Shown in pieces: positions 1-8,059 of a stretch of 64,000 nucleotides of DNA; position 1 is the stretch's first letter; the number at the start of each line of letters is the position of its first letter. The notes under the pieces are model-generated. The model ran no database searches. It was not told the origin of the DNA and saw only the letters and a list, made by a program, of their open reading frames with translations. The position numbers and the translations under genes were made by a program. Source of the stretch: Kitasatospora sp052076145 (lineage in GTDB: Bacteria > Actinomycetota > Actinomycetes > Streptomycetales > Streptomycetaceae); the NCBI RefSeq assembly GCF_052076145.1, contig NZ_CP197246.1, positions 930,001-994,000 of the forward strand, given 5' to 3'.

Positions 1-2040
1 GACAAGGTCCGCTACCACGGTGAGGCGATCGCGCTCGTCGCGGCCGACCACCCGGAGACGGCCCGCCGCGCGGTGAAGAAGATCAAGGTCGAGTACGAGG
101 TGCTCACCCCGATCGTCACCGAGGAGCAGTGCTTCGACCCCCAGACCCACGGCTACGTGCACGAGCCGCACGAGTTCAAGTCGCACGGCTACGACAACAT
201 CTGCCACGAGCAGCGGCTGGTCTCCGGCCTCGGCGTGACGGACGAGGTCCGCGCGCTGGCCGACGTCATCGTCTCCGGTGACTACGAGGTCGGCATGCAG
301 GACCAGGCCTTCCTCGGCCCCGAGTCCGGCCTCGCCGTGCCCGCCGAGGACGGCGGCATCGACCTCTACATCGCCACCCAGTGGCTGCACGTGGACCGCC
401 AGCAGATGGCCCCCGTGCTCGGCCTGCCCGAGGAGAAGGTCCGCCTGACCCTCGCGGGTGTCGGCGGCGCCTTCGGCGGCCGCGAGGACCTGTCGATGCA
501 GATCCACGCCTCGCTGCTGGCCATGCACACCGGCAAGCCCGTCAAGATCGTCTACGCCCGGGACGAGTCCTTCTTCGGCCACGTGCACCGCCACCCGGCC
601 CGGATGCACTACGAGCACGGCGCCACCCGCGACGGAAAGCTCGTCTACGCCGACTGCCGGATCGTGCTGGACGGCGGCGCGTACGCCTCCGCCTCCCCCG
701 CCGTCGTCGGCAACGCGGCCTCGCTCGGCCACGGCCCGTACGTCATCCCGAACGTGAAGATGCACGCCATCGCCCTCTACAGCAACAACCCGAGCTGCGG
801 CGCGATGCGCGGCTTCGGCGCGGTGCAGGCGGCCTTCGGCTACGAGACCCAGATGGACAAGCTCGCCGCCGAGCTGGGCATGGACCCGGTCGAGCTGCGC
901 CAGCTGAACGCCATGGCGGAGGGCGACCACCTGCCCACCGGCCAGGTCATCGACTCCCCGGCCCCGGTCGCCGAGCTGCTGCAGCGGGTCAAGGACATGC
1001 CGCTGCCGCCGCCGCTCGACCTGGACAACCTGGACGTCCGCGCCCTGCCCGGCGCGCTGTCGAACACCTCGCACGGCGAGGGCATCGTCCGCGGCATCGG
1101 GTACTCGGTCGGCATCAAGAACGTCGGCTTCTCCGAGGGCTTCGACGACTACTCGACCGCCCGGGTCCGCCTGGAGGTCATCGGCGGCGAGCCGGTCGCC
1201 ATGGTGCACACCGCGATGGCCGAGGTCGGCCAGGGCGGCGTCACCGTGCACGCCCAGATCGCCCGCACCGAGCTCGGCGTCGAGCAGGTCACCATCCACC
1301 CGGCCAACACCGAGGTCGGCTCGGCCGGCTCCACCTCCGCCTCCCGGCAGACGTACATGACCGGTGGCGCTGTGAAGTACGCGGCCGAGGCCGTCAAGCA
1401 GGCCGTCCTGGACAAGGGCCGCCGCCGCTACGGCTGGACGCACGACGACCTCACGCTCGTGGGCGGCAAGGTCGTCTCCGACTCCGCCGGTGTGCTGATC
1501 TCGATGGTCGACCTGCTCGGTGACGAGGCGATCGACCTGACCCGTGAGCACCACCACCGCCCGACCGTCCCCTTCGACAAGGTGACCGGGCAGGGCTTCG
1601 GCCACGTCCAGTACACCTTCTGCGCCAACCGCGCGGTCGTCGACGTGGACGTCGAACTCGGCCTGGTCAAGGTCGTCGAGCTGACGGCCGCCCAGGACGT
1701 CGGCAAGGCGCTCAACCCGCTCTCCGTCGTCGGCCAGATCCAGGGCGGCTGCACGCAGGCCCTCGGCCTGGCCGTGATGGAGGAGATCATCGTCAAGGAC
1801 GGGAAGGTCCGCAATGCCTCCTTCACCGACTACCTGATCCCGACCATCCTGGACACCCCGCCGATCCCGGTGGACATCCTGGAGCTGCCCGACCCCAACG
1901 CCCCGTACGGGCTGCGCGGCGTCGGCGAGGCCCCCACCGTCTCCGCCACGCCGTCCATCGTCGCGGCCATCCGCCAGGCCACCGGGATCGCGCTCACCCG
2001 CATTCCCGTCCGGCCCGAGCACCTGACCGGGACGCTCTAG
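1..2040 (+). CDS. Xanthine dehydrogenase, molybdopterin-binding subunit (5' truncated by window)
   Basis: The reading frame is open from base 1, so the start lies upstream; 679 residues are visible. The product is the molybdenum-cofactor subunit that oxidises hypoxanthine and xanthine to urate. The visible part begins in the small a/b hammerhead domain (YHGEAIALV). It then shows the cofactor motifs GVGGAFGGRED (about residue 155), GAMRGFGA (about 268) and the C-terminal RGVGEAPTVSATPS, whose Glu is the catalytic base in this family. The FeS and FAD subunits are not in the window and are expected just upstream. It is followed by a purine permease and XdhC, fitting a purine catabolic operon. 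Family certain; purine specificity is inferred from context. Confidence 0.95.
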   Translation, partial: DKVRYHGEAIALVAADHPETARRAVKKIKVEYEVLTPIVTEEQCFDPQTHGYVHEPHEFKSHGYDNICHEQRLVSGLGVTDEVRALADVIVSGDYEVGMQDQAFLGPESGLAVPAEDGGIDLYIATQWLHVDRQQMAPVLGLPEEKVRLTLAGVGGAFGGREDLSMQIHASLLAMHTGKPVKIVYARDESFFGHVHRHPARMHYEHGATRDGKLVYADCRIVLDGGAYASASPAVVGNAASLGHGPYVIPNVKMHAIALYSNNPSCGAMRGFGAVQAAFGYETQMDKLAAELGMDPVELRQLNAMAEGDHLPTGQVIDSPAPVAELLQRVKDMPLPPPLDLDNLDVRALPGALSNTSHGEGIVRGIGYSVGIKNVGFSEGFDDYSTARVRLEVIGGEPVAMVHTAMAEVGQGGVTVHAQIARTELGVEQVTIHPANTEVGSAGSTSASRQTYMTGGAVKYAAEAVKQAVLDKGRRRYGWTHDDLTLVGGKVVSDSAGVLISMVDLLGDEAIDLTREHHHRPTVPFDKVTGQGFGHVQYTFCANRAVVDVDVELGLVKVVELTAAQDVGKALNPLSVVGQIQGGCTQALGLAVMEEIIVKDGKVRNASFTDYLIPTILDTPPIPVDILELPDPNAPYGLRGVGEAPTVSATPSIVAAIRQATGIALTRIPVRPEHLTGTL

Positions 2041-2057
2041 CAGTCTCGACAAGACCT

Positions 2058-2098
2058 CCCCGGGGCGGCGACAGCAAGTCTTCCCCACCGCCCCGGGG
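2058..2098 (+). terminator. Hairpin after xanthine dehydrogenase gene
   Basis: An 11-bp perfect stem (CCCCGGGGCGG at 2058-2068 with CCGCCCCGGGG at 2088-2098) with a 19-nt loop lies 18 nt after the stop. No U-tract follows, as is usual in streptomycetes. The rest of the gap to the permease (to 2301) shows no convincing gene. Confidence 0.65.
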
Positions 2099-2301
2099 CA
2101 GCACCGAACAAGAGCTCTCATGTGCACCAGCCGCTGCCTCTCCCACGCCGGGGCTCTGCAGCGGTGCGCTCCACCCCGCACCGCCAGCACACCGTGTGCA
2201 CAGCTCAACGTGAGTCGAACAGTCCCCCTGCGCCTGCTCCCTGGCTTGGCACATCAGGTCGACTCGCCCACCCCAACCCCCTTTGAACCTTGGGAGTGGA
2301 C

Positions 2302-3783
2302 ATGACCCGGACCTCCACGGAGCCCGGCACCACCGAAGAGTCACCCACCGAGCCCGACGCCCCCACGGCGGGACCGGCAGTACAGCCGAAGAACGCACTG
2401 GACGCCTACTTCAAGATCTCCGCCCGAGGGTCCACCCTCGGCAACGAGCTCCGAGGCGGCCTCACCACGTTCATGGCGATGGCCTACATCGTCCTGCTCA
2501 ACCCGATCATCCTGAGCGGCGCCGACGTCAACGGCCTCAAGCTGGACCACGCGCAGCTGACCACCGCGACCGCGCTCGCCGCCGCAGTGACCACGATCCT
2601 GATGGGCGTCATCGGCAACGTGCCGCTGGCCGTCGCCGCCGGACTCTCCGTCTCCGGCGCGATATCCGCCCTCGTGGTGCCACACACCACCTGGCCGCAG
2701 GCCATGGGCCTCTGTGTGATCTACGGTCTGCTGATCGTGCTCCTGGTCGTCTCCGGGCTCCGCGAGAAGATCATGAACGGCATTCCACTGCCGCTCAAGC
2801 ACGCCATCACCATCGGCATCGGTCTCTTCGTCGCGATCATCGGCTTCTACAAGGCCGGCTTCGTGCACACCGGCGGTCCGACCCCGCTCTCGCTCGGCCC
2901 CTTCGGCGAGCTGTCCGGCTGGCCCGTGCTGATCTTCTGCCTGACCGTGCTGACGATCTTCGTCCTGATGGCCCGCAACGTCCGCGGTGCGATCCTGATC
3001 GGCATCGCGGCGGGCACCGTGGTCGCGGTCGTCGTCAACAAGGTCGGCCACCTCGACCCGAAGGTCTGGGGCGGCTCCGCCCCCGTCTGGCCGGGCAGCC
3101 CGGTCTCGGCGCCCGACTTCGGCCTCTTCGGCCACGTCGACCTCTTCGGCGCCTTCGGCGGCAAGGGCCTCGGCGCGATCAGCGCCTCCGTCGCCGTCTT
3201 CACCCTGGTGCTGGCCGGCTTCTTCGACGCGATGGCCACCATCATCGGCGTCGGCACCGAGGCCGGTCTCGCCGACAAGCAGGGCCGGATGCCCGGCCTC
3301 TCCAAGGCGCTCTTCATCGACGGTGCCGGCGGTGCCATCGGCGGCCTGGCCGGAGCCTCCGGCCAGACGGTCTTCGTCGAGTCCGCCACCGGAGTCGGCG
3401 ACGGCGCCCGGACGGGCCTCGCCTCCACCGTCACCGGTGGCGTGTTCGCCCTGATGCTCTTCTTCTCCCCGATCGCGGCGATCGTGCCCGTCCAGGTCGC
3501 CTCGGCCGCCCTCGTCGTCATCGGCTCGATGATGATGAGCCAGGCCCGGCACATCGACTGGTCCGACCGCGAGGTCGCCATCCCGGCCTTCCTCACCTGC
3601 GTCCTGATGCCGTTCACCTACAGCATCACCGCCGGTGTCGCCGCGGGCGTCGTCTCGTACACCGTCATCAAGGCCGGCACCGGCAAGTGGCGCGAGCCCG
3701 GCCCGCTGATGTGGATCCTGACCGCAGTCTTCGTGGTCTACTTCGCGCTCACCCCGATCAAGTCCTGGCTGGGTGTGCACTAG
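2302..3783 (+). CDS. NCS2 family purine permease, AzgA type
   Basis: A 493-residue polytopic membrane protein, probably a proton symporter for hypoxanthine, guanine or adenine. The N-terminal signature YFKISARGSTLGNELRGGLTTFMAMAYIVLLNP is typical of the AzgA/PbuG branch of nucleobase-cation symporter-2; the central GFFDAMATIIGVGTEAG block carries the conserved acidic substrate-site region. About 12 hydrophobic segments are visible. ATG at 2302 is preferred over the upstream TTG at 2290 because GGGAG lies about 5 nt before it. It sits between the xanthine dehydrogenase subunit and XdhC, which supports purine import. Exact substrate cannot be read from sequence. Confidence 0.9.
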   Translation: MTRTSTEPGTTEESPTEPDAPTAGPAVQPKNALDAYFKISARGSTLGNELRGGLTTFMAMAYIVLLNPIILSGADVNGLKLDHAQLTTATALAAAVTTILMGVIGNVPLAVAAGLSVSGAISALVVPHTTWPQAMGLCVIYGLLIVLLVVSGLREKIMNGIPLPLKHAITIGIGLFVAIIGFYKAGFVHTGGPTPLSLGPFGELSGWPVLIFCLTVLTIFVLMARNVRGAILIGIAAGTVVAVVVNKVGHLDPKVWGGSAPVWPGSPVSAPDFGLFGHVDLFGAFGGKGLGAISASVAVFTLVLAGFFDAMATIIGVGTEAGLADKQGRMPGLSKALFIDGAGGAIGGLAGASGQTVFVESATGVGDGARTGLASTVTGGVFALMLFFSPIAAIVPVQVASAALVVIGSMMMSQARHIDWSDREVAIPAFLTCVLMPFTYSITAGVAAGVVSYTVIKAGTGKWREPGPLMWILTAVFVVYFALTPIKSWLGVH

Positions 3784-3791
3784 CACCGAAC

Positions 3792-3823
3792 GCCGCCGGT
3801 ACGGGCCCCTCCGTACCGGCGGC
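3792..3823 (+). terminator. Terminator after AzgA-type permease
   Basis: A 13-bp perfect stem (3792-3804 with 3811-3823, GCCGCCGGTACGG/CCGTACCGGCGGC) and a 6-nt loop begin 8 nt after the permease stop. It separates the permease from XdhC. Confidence 0.8.
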
Positions 3824-3861
3824 ACTCCCCGTTCCCGATGTTGACGACAGGAGCACCCGAC

Positions 3862-5046
3862 ATGCAGGACATCGCCGAGCAGCTGCTGGCCTGGCACTCC
3901 TCCGGGCGCTCCTTCGCCGTCGCCACCGTCGTCGGCGTCTCCGGCAGCGCCCCGCGTGACCCGGGTGCGGCCCTCGCCGTGGACGCCTCCGGCGAGGCGA
4001 TCGGCTCCGTCTCCGGCGGTTGCGTCGAGGGTGCGGTGTACGAGCTCTGCCAGGAGGCCATCGCCTCCGGGCGCCCCGTCCTGGAGCACTTCGGCTACAG
4101 CGACGAGGACGCCTTCGCCGTCGGCCTGACCTGTGGCGGGCTGCTCGACGTCTTCGTCCAGCCCGTCACCCCCGGCGCCGACCCCGGCCTCGACGCGGGC
4201 ATCACCTACATCGCCTCCGGCACGCCGGTCGCCCTGGCCCGGGTGGTCGACGGGCCCACCGGGCTGCTCGGCGCGACCGTCGCCGTCACCGCCGACACCC
4301 ACCACGGCTCGCTCTCCCCCGCCCCGACGACCACCGGCGCCCTCGAACGCGCCGCCGTCGCCGAGGCCCGCGCCATGCTCGACGCCGGGCGCACCGGCAA
4401 GCTCGTCCTCGGCCTCGACGGGCGGCCCTGCGACGACGCTGCGCAGGGGACGATCACCTTCTTCGTCGAGTCGTACGTGCCCGCGCCCCGGATGATCGTC
4501 TTCGGCGCTATCGACTTCGCGGCCGCCGTCGTCAAGATCGGCAAGTTCCTCGGCTACCGGGTCACCGTCTGCGACGCCCGCCCGGTCTTCGCCACCACCC
4601 GCCGCTTCCCCGACGCCGACGAGGTCGTCGTCGACTGGCCGCACCGCTACCTCGACTCCCAGCTCGACCGGATCGACGGCCGCACCGTCCTGTGCGTCCT
4701 CACCCACGACGCCAAGTTCGACATCCCCCTGCTGGAGCGCGCCTTGCGCCTCCCAGTCGGCTACGTCGGCGCGATGGGCTCCCGCCGCACCCACCGCGAC
4801 CGCAACACCCGCCTCCGCGAGATCGGCCTCACCGACGCCGAGATCTCCCGCCTCCGCAGCCCCATCGGCCTCGACCTCGGCGCCCGCACCCCCGAGGAGA
4901 CCGCGGTCTCCGTCGCCGCCGAGATCGTCGCCCACCGCCGCGGCGGCAGCTGCCTCCCCCTCTCCGCCGGCCAGGGCCCGATCCACCACGACCTCGCCCG
5001 CAGCACCCCCGCCCCCCAGGCCACCCAGGCCACCCAGGCCGCCTGA
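3862..5046 (+). CDS. XdhC/CoxI family molybdoenzyme maturation factor
   Basis: 394 residues. XdhC proteins bind molybdenum cofactor and help insert the sulfurated form into xanthine dehydrogenase. The N-terminal XdhC_CoxI domain has the conserved cysteine blocks VSGGCVEGAV (about 46-55) and LTCGGLLDVFVQP (about 85-97). The C-terminal Rossmann-like XdhC_C domain has VFGAIDFAAAV and later GYVGAMGSRRTHRDR. The usual GAGxxA nucleotide loop reads GAIDFA here. ATG 3862 is chosen over the ATG at 3838 because CAGGAG lies 8 nt upstream. The C-terminus ends in a low-complexity ATQATQAA tail. Location beside the dehydrogenase supports the role. Confidence 0.9.
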   Translation: MQDIAEQLLAWHSSGRSFAVATVVGVSGSAPRDPGAALAVDASGEAIGSVSGGCVEGAVYELCQEAIASGRPVLEHFGYSDEDAFAVGLTCGGLLDVFVQPVTPGADPGLDAGITYIASGTPVALARVVDGPTGLLGATVAVTADTHHGSLSPAPTTTGALERAAVAEARAMLDAGRTGKLVLGLDGRPCDDAAQGTITFFVESYVPAPRMIVFGAIDFAAAVVKIGKFLGYRVTVCDARPVFATTRRFPDADEVVVDWPHRYLDSQLDRIDGRTVLCVLTHDAKFDIPLLERALRLPVGYVGAMGSRRTHRDRNTRLREIGLTDAEISRLRSPIGLDLGARTPEETAVSVAAEIVAHRRGGSCLPLSAGQGPIHHDLARSTPAPQATQATQAA

Positions 5047-5059
5047 CCGCCCGGCGCGA

Positions 5060-5138
5060 CCCGGCGCAGCCTGGCCGCACCGGGTTTTCCTTGGCACCTG
5101 CGACACGAGCCTGCGCCGTCCTCTCCGGGAGACGGCGC
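5060..5138 (+). terminator. Two hairpins after xdhC
   Basis: First, CCCGG (5060-5064) can pair with CCGGG (5080-5084), followed by TTTT, like an intrinsic terminator. Second, GCGCCGTC (5113-5120) pairs with GACGGCGC (5131-5138). Between them they end the xdhC transcript; the remaining sequence to 5251 shows no gene. Confidence 0.5.
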
Positions 5139-5251
5139 TTCGCTGCGTCAGCTTGCGGCGCCGCGACAGCACGGCAGGTTGCGCGGGGTCGCGGGCGGCC
5201 GGAGGCTGGGGTAGAGGGGGGTTTGGCCTCACGGGAAGGGACGGCCGAGTC

Positions 5252-5545
5252 ATGCGCACCCTGCTGCAGATCGAGATGGACACCGAGGCGAGCAACAAGA
5301 AGATCACCGACGGGACGCTGCCGGCCTTCATGCAGTCGACGCTGGGCGAGTTGAAGCCGGAGGCCGCCTACTTCTTCGCGAAGGACGGCCACCGCAGCGC
5401 GCTGCTCGTCTTCGACCTGGCGGACCCGTCCTCGATCGTGCCGAGCCTCGAACCGCTCTGGTTGGAGCTCAACGCCAAGATCTCGCTGACGCCGTGCATG
5501 AACGCCGACGAACTCGCCGCAGGCCTCGCCAAGTTGGGGAGCTGA
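5252..5545 (+). CDS. Small conserved hypothetical protein
   Basis: 97 residues starting MRTLLQIEMDTEASNK. The alternating hydrophobic pattern and length suggest a small ferredoxin-like alpha/beta protein, loosely like muconolactone-isomerase or DUF3303-type proteins, but I do not recognise the family with certainty. No signal peptide or membrane segment. ATG 5252 is chosen because GGGAAGGGA ends 11 nt upstream; the upstream in-frame start at 5153 would add Arg/Gly-rich sequence typical of non-coding frame. It stands alone between the xdhC terminator and the GntR operon. Confidence 0.7.
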   Translation: MRTLLQIEMDTEASNKKITDGTLPAFMQSTLGELKPEAAYFFAKDGHRSALLVFDLADPSSIVPSLEPLWLELNAKISLTPCMNADELAAGLAKLGS

Positions 5546-5602
5546 CGGCACAGCGCGGCAGCCGCGCGCAGCTCGGTGCCTTGCCCTTCTGCGGCCATCT
5601 GC

Positions 5603-5617
5603 TCTATAAGTAATAGA
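5603..5617. promoter_or_regulatory. Palindrome upstream of gntR, likely self-operator
   Basis: TCTAT-AAGTA-ATAGA is a perfect 5-bp inverted repeat with a 5-nt spacer, AT-rich against the local background, about 30 bp before the GntR start. It overlaps TATAAG/TAATAG, which could be the -10. Small YtrA-type GntR regulators usually repress their own operon through such sites; binding here is inferred. Confidence 0.5.
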
Positions 5618-5646
5618 ACAGACCGCGAGAAGGGGTGGGCGCAGGT

Positions 5647-6075
5647 GTGATCCTCAGCATCGATCTGGGCAGCGAAGTCCCGATCTACCAGCAGATCCGG
5701 GATCAGGTGGTGGAGGCCATCGCCGGTGGCGGGCTCGTCGAGGGCAGTCCGTTGCCGTCGACGCGGCAGCTCGCGGGTGACCTCGGGATCAACTTCCACA
5801 CCGTCAACAAGGCTTATGACCTGCTGCGGCGGGAGGGGCTGCTGCAGCTCAACCGCAAGAGTGGGGCGGTGGTGCGGCGGGATGCCCGGTCCGGGCCGCC
5901 GGAGGCCGGGTTCGGGGAGGAGTGGGGGGGCCGGCTGCGGACGTTGCTGGCCGAGGCGGTGGCGCAGGGGATGGACGGTGCCGAGGTGCTGGCGTCCTGT
6001 GCGGCGACGGTGGGCGGGTTCGGGCAGGGGACAGCGGACATGCGTACGGCAGCAGACGAGGGGGAACGGTCATGA
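5647..6075 (+). CDS. GntR family transcriptional regulator (YtrA subfamily)
   Basis: 142 residues. The N-terminal winged helix-turn-helix (SEVPIYQQIRDQVVEAI then LPSTRQLAGDLGINFHTVNKAYDLLRREGLL) is typical of GntR proteins; the short C-terminal part without a large effector domain places it in the YtrA branch, which controls membrane-protein operons. GTG 5647 gives the usual family start (VILSIDLGSEVPIYQQI) with AGAAGGGG upstream; a GTG at 5635 is possible. Its stop overlaps the ATG of the next gene, so the two are translationally coupled. Confidence 0.88.
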   Translation: MILSIDLGSEVPIYQQIRDQVVEAIAGGGLVEGSPLPSTRQLAGDLGINFHTVNKAYDLLRREGLLQLNRKSGAVVRRDARSGPPEAGFGEEWGGRLRTLLAEAVAQGMDGAEVLASCAATVGGFGQGTADMRTAADEGERS

Positions 6076-7157
6076 CGACGACAGTGGTGTCCGGGGTGGG
6101 CGTCCCGGTGGTGATTCTGGTGATGGCCTGGCTGGTGCCGGCCTTCGCCGCTCCGAGCCTGCCGTTCGGGGTGCGGATACCGGCGGCGCGGCAGGGCGAG
6201 GCGGTGCTCGCCGAGCAGCGGCGCGCCTACCGCAGGTGGCTCGGCGTCGGGGGCGGGGTCGTGGTGGCGTGCGGGGTCGCGATGGCGTTCCGTGGCTGGA
6301 ACCCCGTGCTGGGGCTGGCCCCGGTGGCCGCCGCCTTCGGGGTCGGCGCGAGCGGGTACGTCCGGGCGAGGCGGGCCGTCCTGGCCGCCAAGGAGAGCGG
6401 CGGGTGGTACCAGGGCCTCCGGCAGGGGACGGCCGCCGACACCTCGTTGCGGACGCGGCCCGTACGGTTCCCCTGGCCGTGGGCCGTGCCCGCCGTGCTG
6501 ATCGTCGCGGCGACCACCGCGATCGGGGTCACCCGGTACGGCGGGATGCCGCCGCAGCTGGCCACCCACTTCGGCACGGACGGCACGGTCGACCGCTTCG
6601 CCCCGAAGTCGGTCGCCAGCGCCTTCGCGCCGGTCTTCGCGCAGTTCGGGCTGACGGCGGTGATCCTGCTGACCGTCTGGCTCGTCCTGCGCGGCCGGGC
6701 CGACCTCGACCCGGCGGAGCCTGCCGCGAGTGCGGCGCGCCACCGCCGGTTCGTCGTACGGACGAGCGCCGCGATCCTGGTGCTGGCCGGTGCCGCCGAC
6801 CTCACGATCCTGCTGGCCGCCCTGCGGATCTGGCACGGCGACCGCACCATCTCCCCCGCCCAGCTGCTCACGCCGGTCCTGTTCGGTCTGGCCGCCGTCG
6901 TGGTCGTCGCCGTCCGTACCGGGAAGGCCGGCAGCCGACCGACCGCCGCCGAACCGCCGACCGGCCTGGTCCACGTCGACGACGACCGGTACTGGCGGCT
7001 GGCCGGCACCGTCTACGCCAACCGGCAGGACCCGGCGCTGCTCGTCCCGAAGCGGCTCGGCATCGGCTGGACGGTCAATCTGGGCAACCCGCGTTCGCTG
7101 CTGCTGGTCGCGCTGATCGCCGGCTTCGTGGTCGCCATGAGCGCGATCAGCTCCTGA
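6072..7157 (+). CDS. DUF1648/DUF5808 multi-pass membrane protein
   Basis: 361 residues with about seven hydrophobic segments. The central PPQLATHFGTDGTVDRFAPKS stretch is the DUF1648 signature; the C-terminal DDDRYWRLAGTVYANRQDPALLVPKRLGIGWTVNLG matches DUF5808. Homologues next to YtrA-type GntR genes (for example SdpI-like proteins) are thought to act in envelope stress or immunity, but the function here is unknown. It overlaps the gntR stop by 4 nt (ATGA). Confidence 0.85.
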   Translation: MTTTVVSGVGVPVVILVMAWLVPAFAAPSLPFGVRIPAARQGEAVLAEQRRAYRRWLGVGGGVVVACGVAMAFRGWNPVLGLAPVAAAFGVGASGYVRARRAVLAAKESGGWYQGLRQGTAADTSLRTRPVRFPWPWAVPAVLIVAATTAIGVTRYGGMPPQLATHFGTDGTVDRFAPKSVASAFAPVFAQFGLTAVILLTVWLVLRGRADLDPAEPAASAARHRRFVVRTSAAILVLAGAADLTILLAALRIWHGDRTISPAQLLTPVLFGLAAVVVVAVRTGKAGSRPTAAEPPTGLVHVDDDRYWRLAGTVYANRQDPALLVPKRLGIGWTVNLGNPRSLLLVALIAGFVVAMSAISS

Positions 7158-7168
7158 CGGACGAGCGC

Positions 7169-7795
7169 CTAGTCGGTGAGCGCCAGCCGTACGCCGAAGC
7201 CGACCACCACGATGCCGGTGACGCGGTCGAGGACGCGCCGGGCCGCGGGCCGCCGCAGCCAGCCGCCCAGCACCCGGGCGAAGCCGACCAGGACGGCCGA
7301 CCAGAGCAGGCCCTCCGCGACGTGCACGCAGGTCAGCAGGACGCCGGTGGCCAGGTGCGGCGCACCGGCGGGGATGAACTGCGGGAGGACGGCGACGTAG
7401 AAGACGCCGACCTTGGGGTTGAGCAGGTTGGTCAGAAAGCCACGCCGCCAGCCGGCGGCCAGGCCGCCCGCCGTGACTTCGGGCTCGTCCCCGTGGGCGT
7501 CCTCAGCGGCCCCGGGCCGGAGCATCCGCGCGCCCATCCAGAGCAGGTACGCCACCCCGGCCCAGCGCAACGTCTCGTACGCGAGCTGCGAGGCCGTCAG
7601 GAGCGCGCTCACGCCGAGCGAGCTGAGGGTGCCCCAGGCGAGGGTGCCGCACTGGATGCCGAGCACGACCCCCCAGGCCTGCCTACGGGCGCCGAGCGCG
7701 GCCGTCCGCAGGATCAGTGCGGAGTCGAGGCCGGGCGTGAGAGTCAGGAGCCCAACGACGAGGGCGAAGGACCAGAGTGCTGCCGATATCCCCAT
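7169..7795 (-). CDS. LysE/RhtB family amino-acid exporter
   Basis: 208 residues, about six transmembrane helices. The N-terminal LLTLTPGLDSALILRTAALGARRQAWGVVLGIQCGTL is the LysE-family signature (TPGPxxxxv...G...G...ag...G). Such proteins export amino acids or related metabolites. ATG 7795 is chosen; a TTG at 7804 would add three residues. No clear ribosome site is visible for either. Substrate unknown. Confidence 0.85.
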   Translation of the reverse strand: MGISAALWSFALVVGLLTLTPGLDSALILRTAALGARRQAWGVVLGIQCGTLAWGTLSSLGVSALLTASQLAYETLRWAGVAYLLWMGARMLRPGAAEDAHGDEPEVTAGGLAAGWRRGFLTNLLNPKVGVFYVAVLPQFIPAGAPHLATGVLLTCVHVAEGLLWSAVLVGFARVLGGWLRRPAARRVLDRVTGIVVVGFGVRLALTD

Positions 7796-7807
7796 GAGCC
7801 GCAATTG

Positions 7808-8011
7808 TCACAGGGCGCGGACGTGCTCGGCAACGGGCCTGCCCTCCTGCTCCGTCGGGTCGTAGGCGACCTTCTGGCCTTCGGCGAGGACGCGCTGCTC
7901 ACCGCCCTCGATCGAGTCGAAGTACACCGTCAGCTCGGGGCCCCCGTCGTCCGGGGTGATCACCCCGTAGCTGTGGTGCACGTTGTAGGTCTTCACGACT
8001 CCGGTGGCCAT
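7808..8011 (-). CDS. Cold-shock-domain protein
   Basis: 67 residues, the usual length of a CspA-type OB-fold RNA chaperone. MATGVVKTYNVHHSYGVITPDDGGPELTVYF corresponds to the K-W-F-N...G-F-G-F-I RNP1 region, but the canonical aromatics are partly replaced (KTYNVHHSYGVI), so it is a divergent member. A strong GGAGGAGC site lies 7 nt before the ATG. Confidence 0.85.
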   Translation of the reverse strand: MATGVVKTYNVHHSYGVITPDDGGPELTVYFDSIEGGEQRVLAEGQKVAYDPTEQEGRPVAEHVRAL

Positions 8012-8059
8012 CGGCTGCTCCTCCGCGCGGGACGGGACGACCCCACCAGGAGTACCAAC

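Noticed and set aside
2341..5331. A 996-codon open frame on the minus strand
   Set aside because: It lies antisense to the permease and xdhC genes, is a string of Gly/Asp/Glu/Val/Ala repeats and has no domain; it is the high-GC shadow of the real genes.
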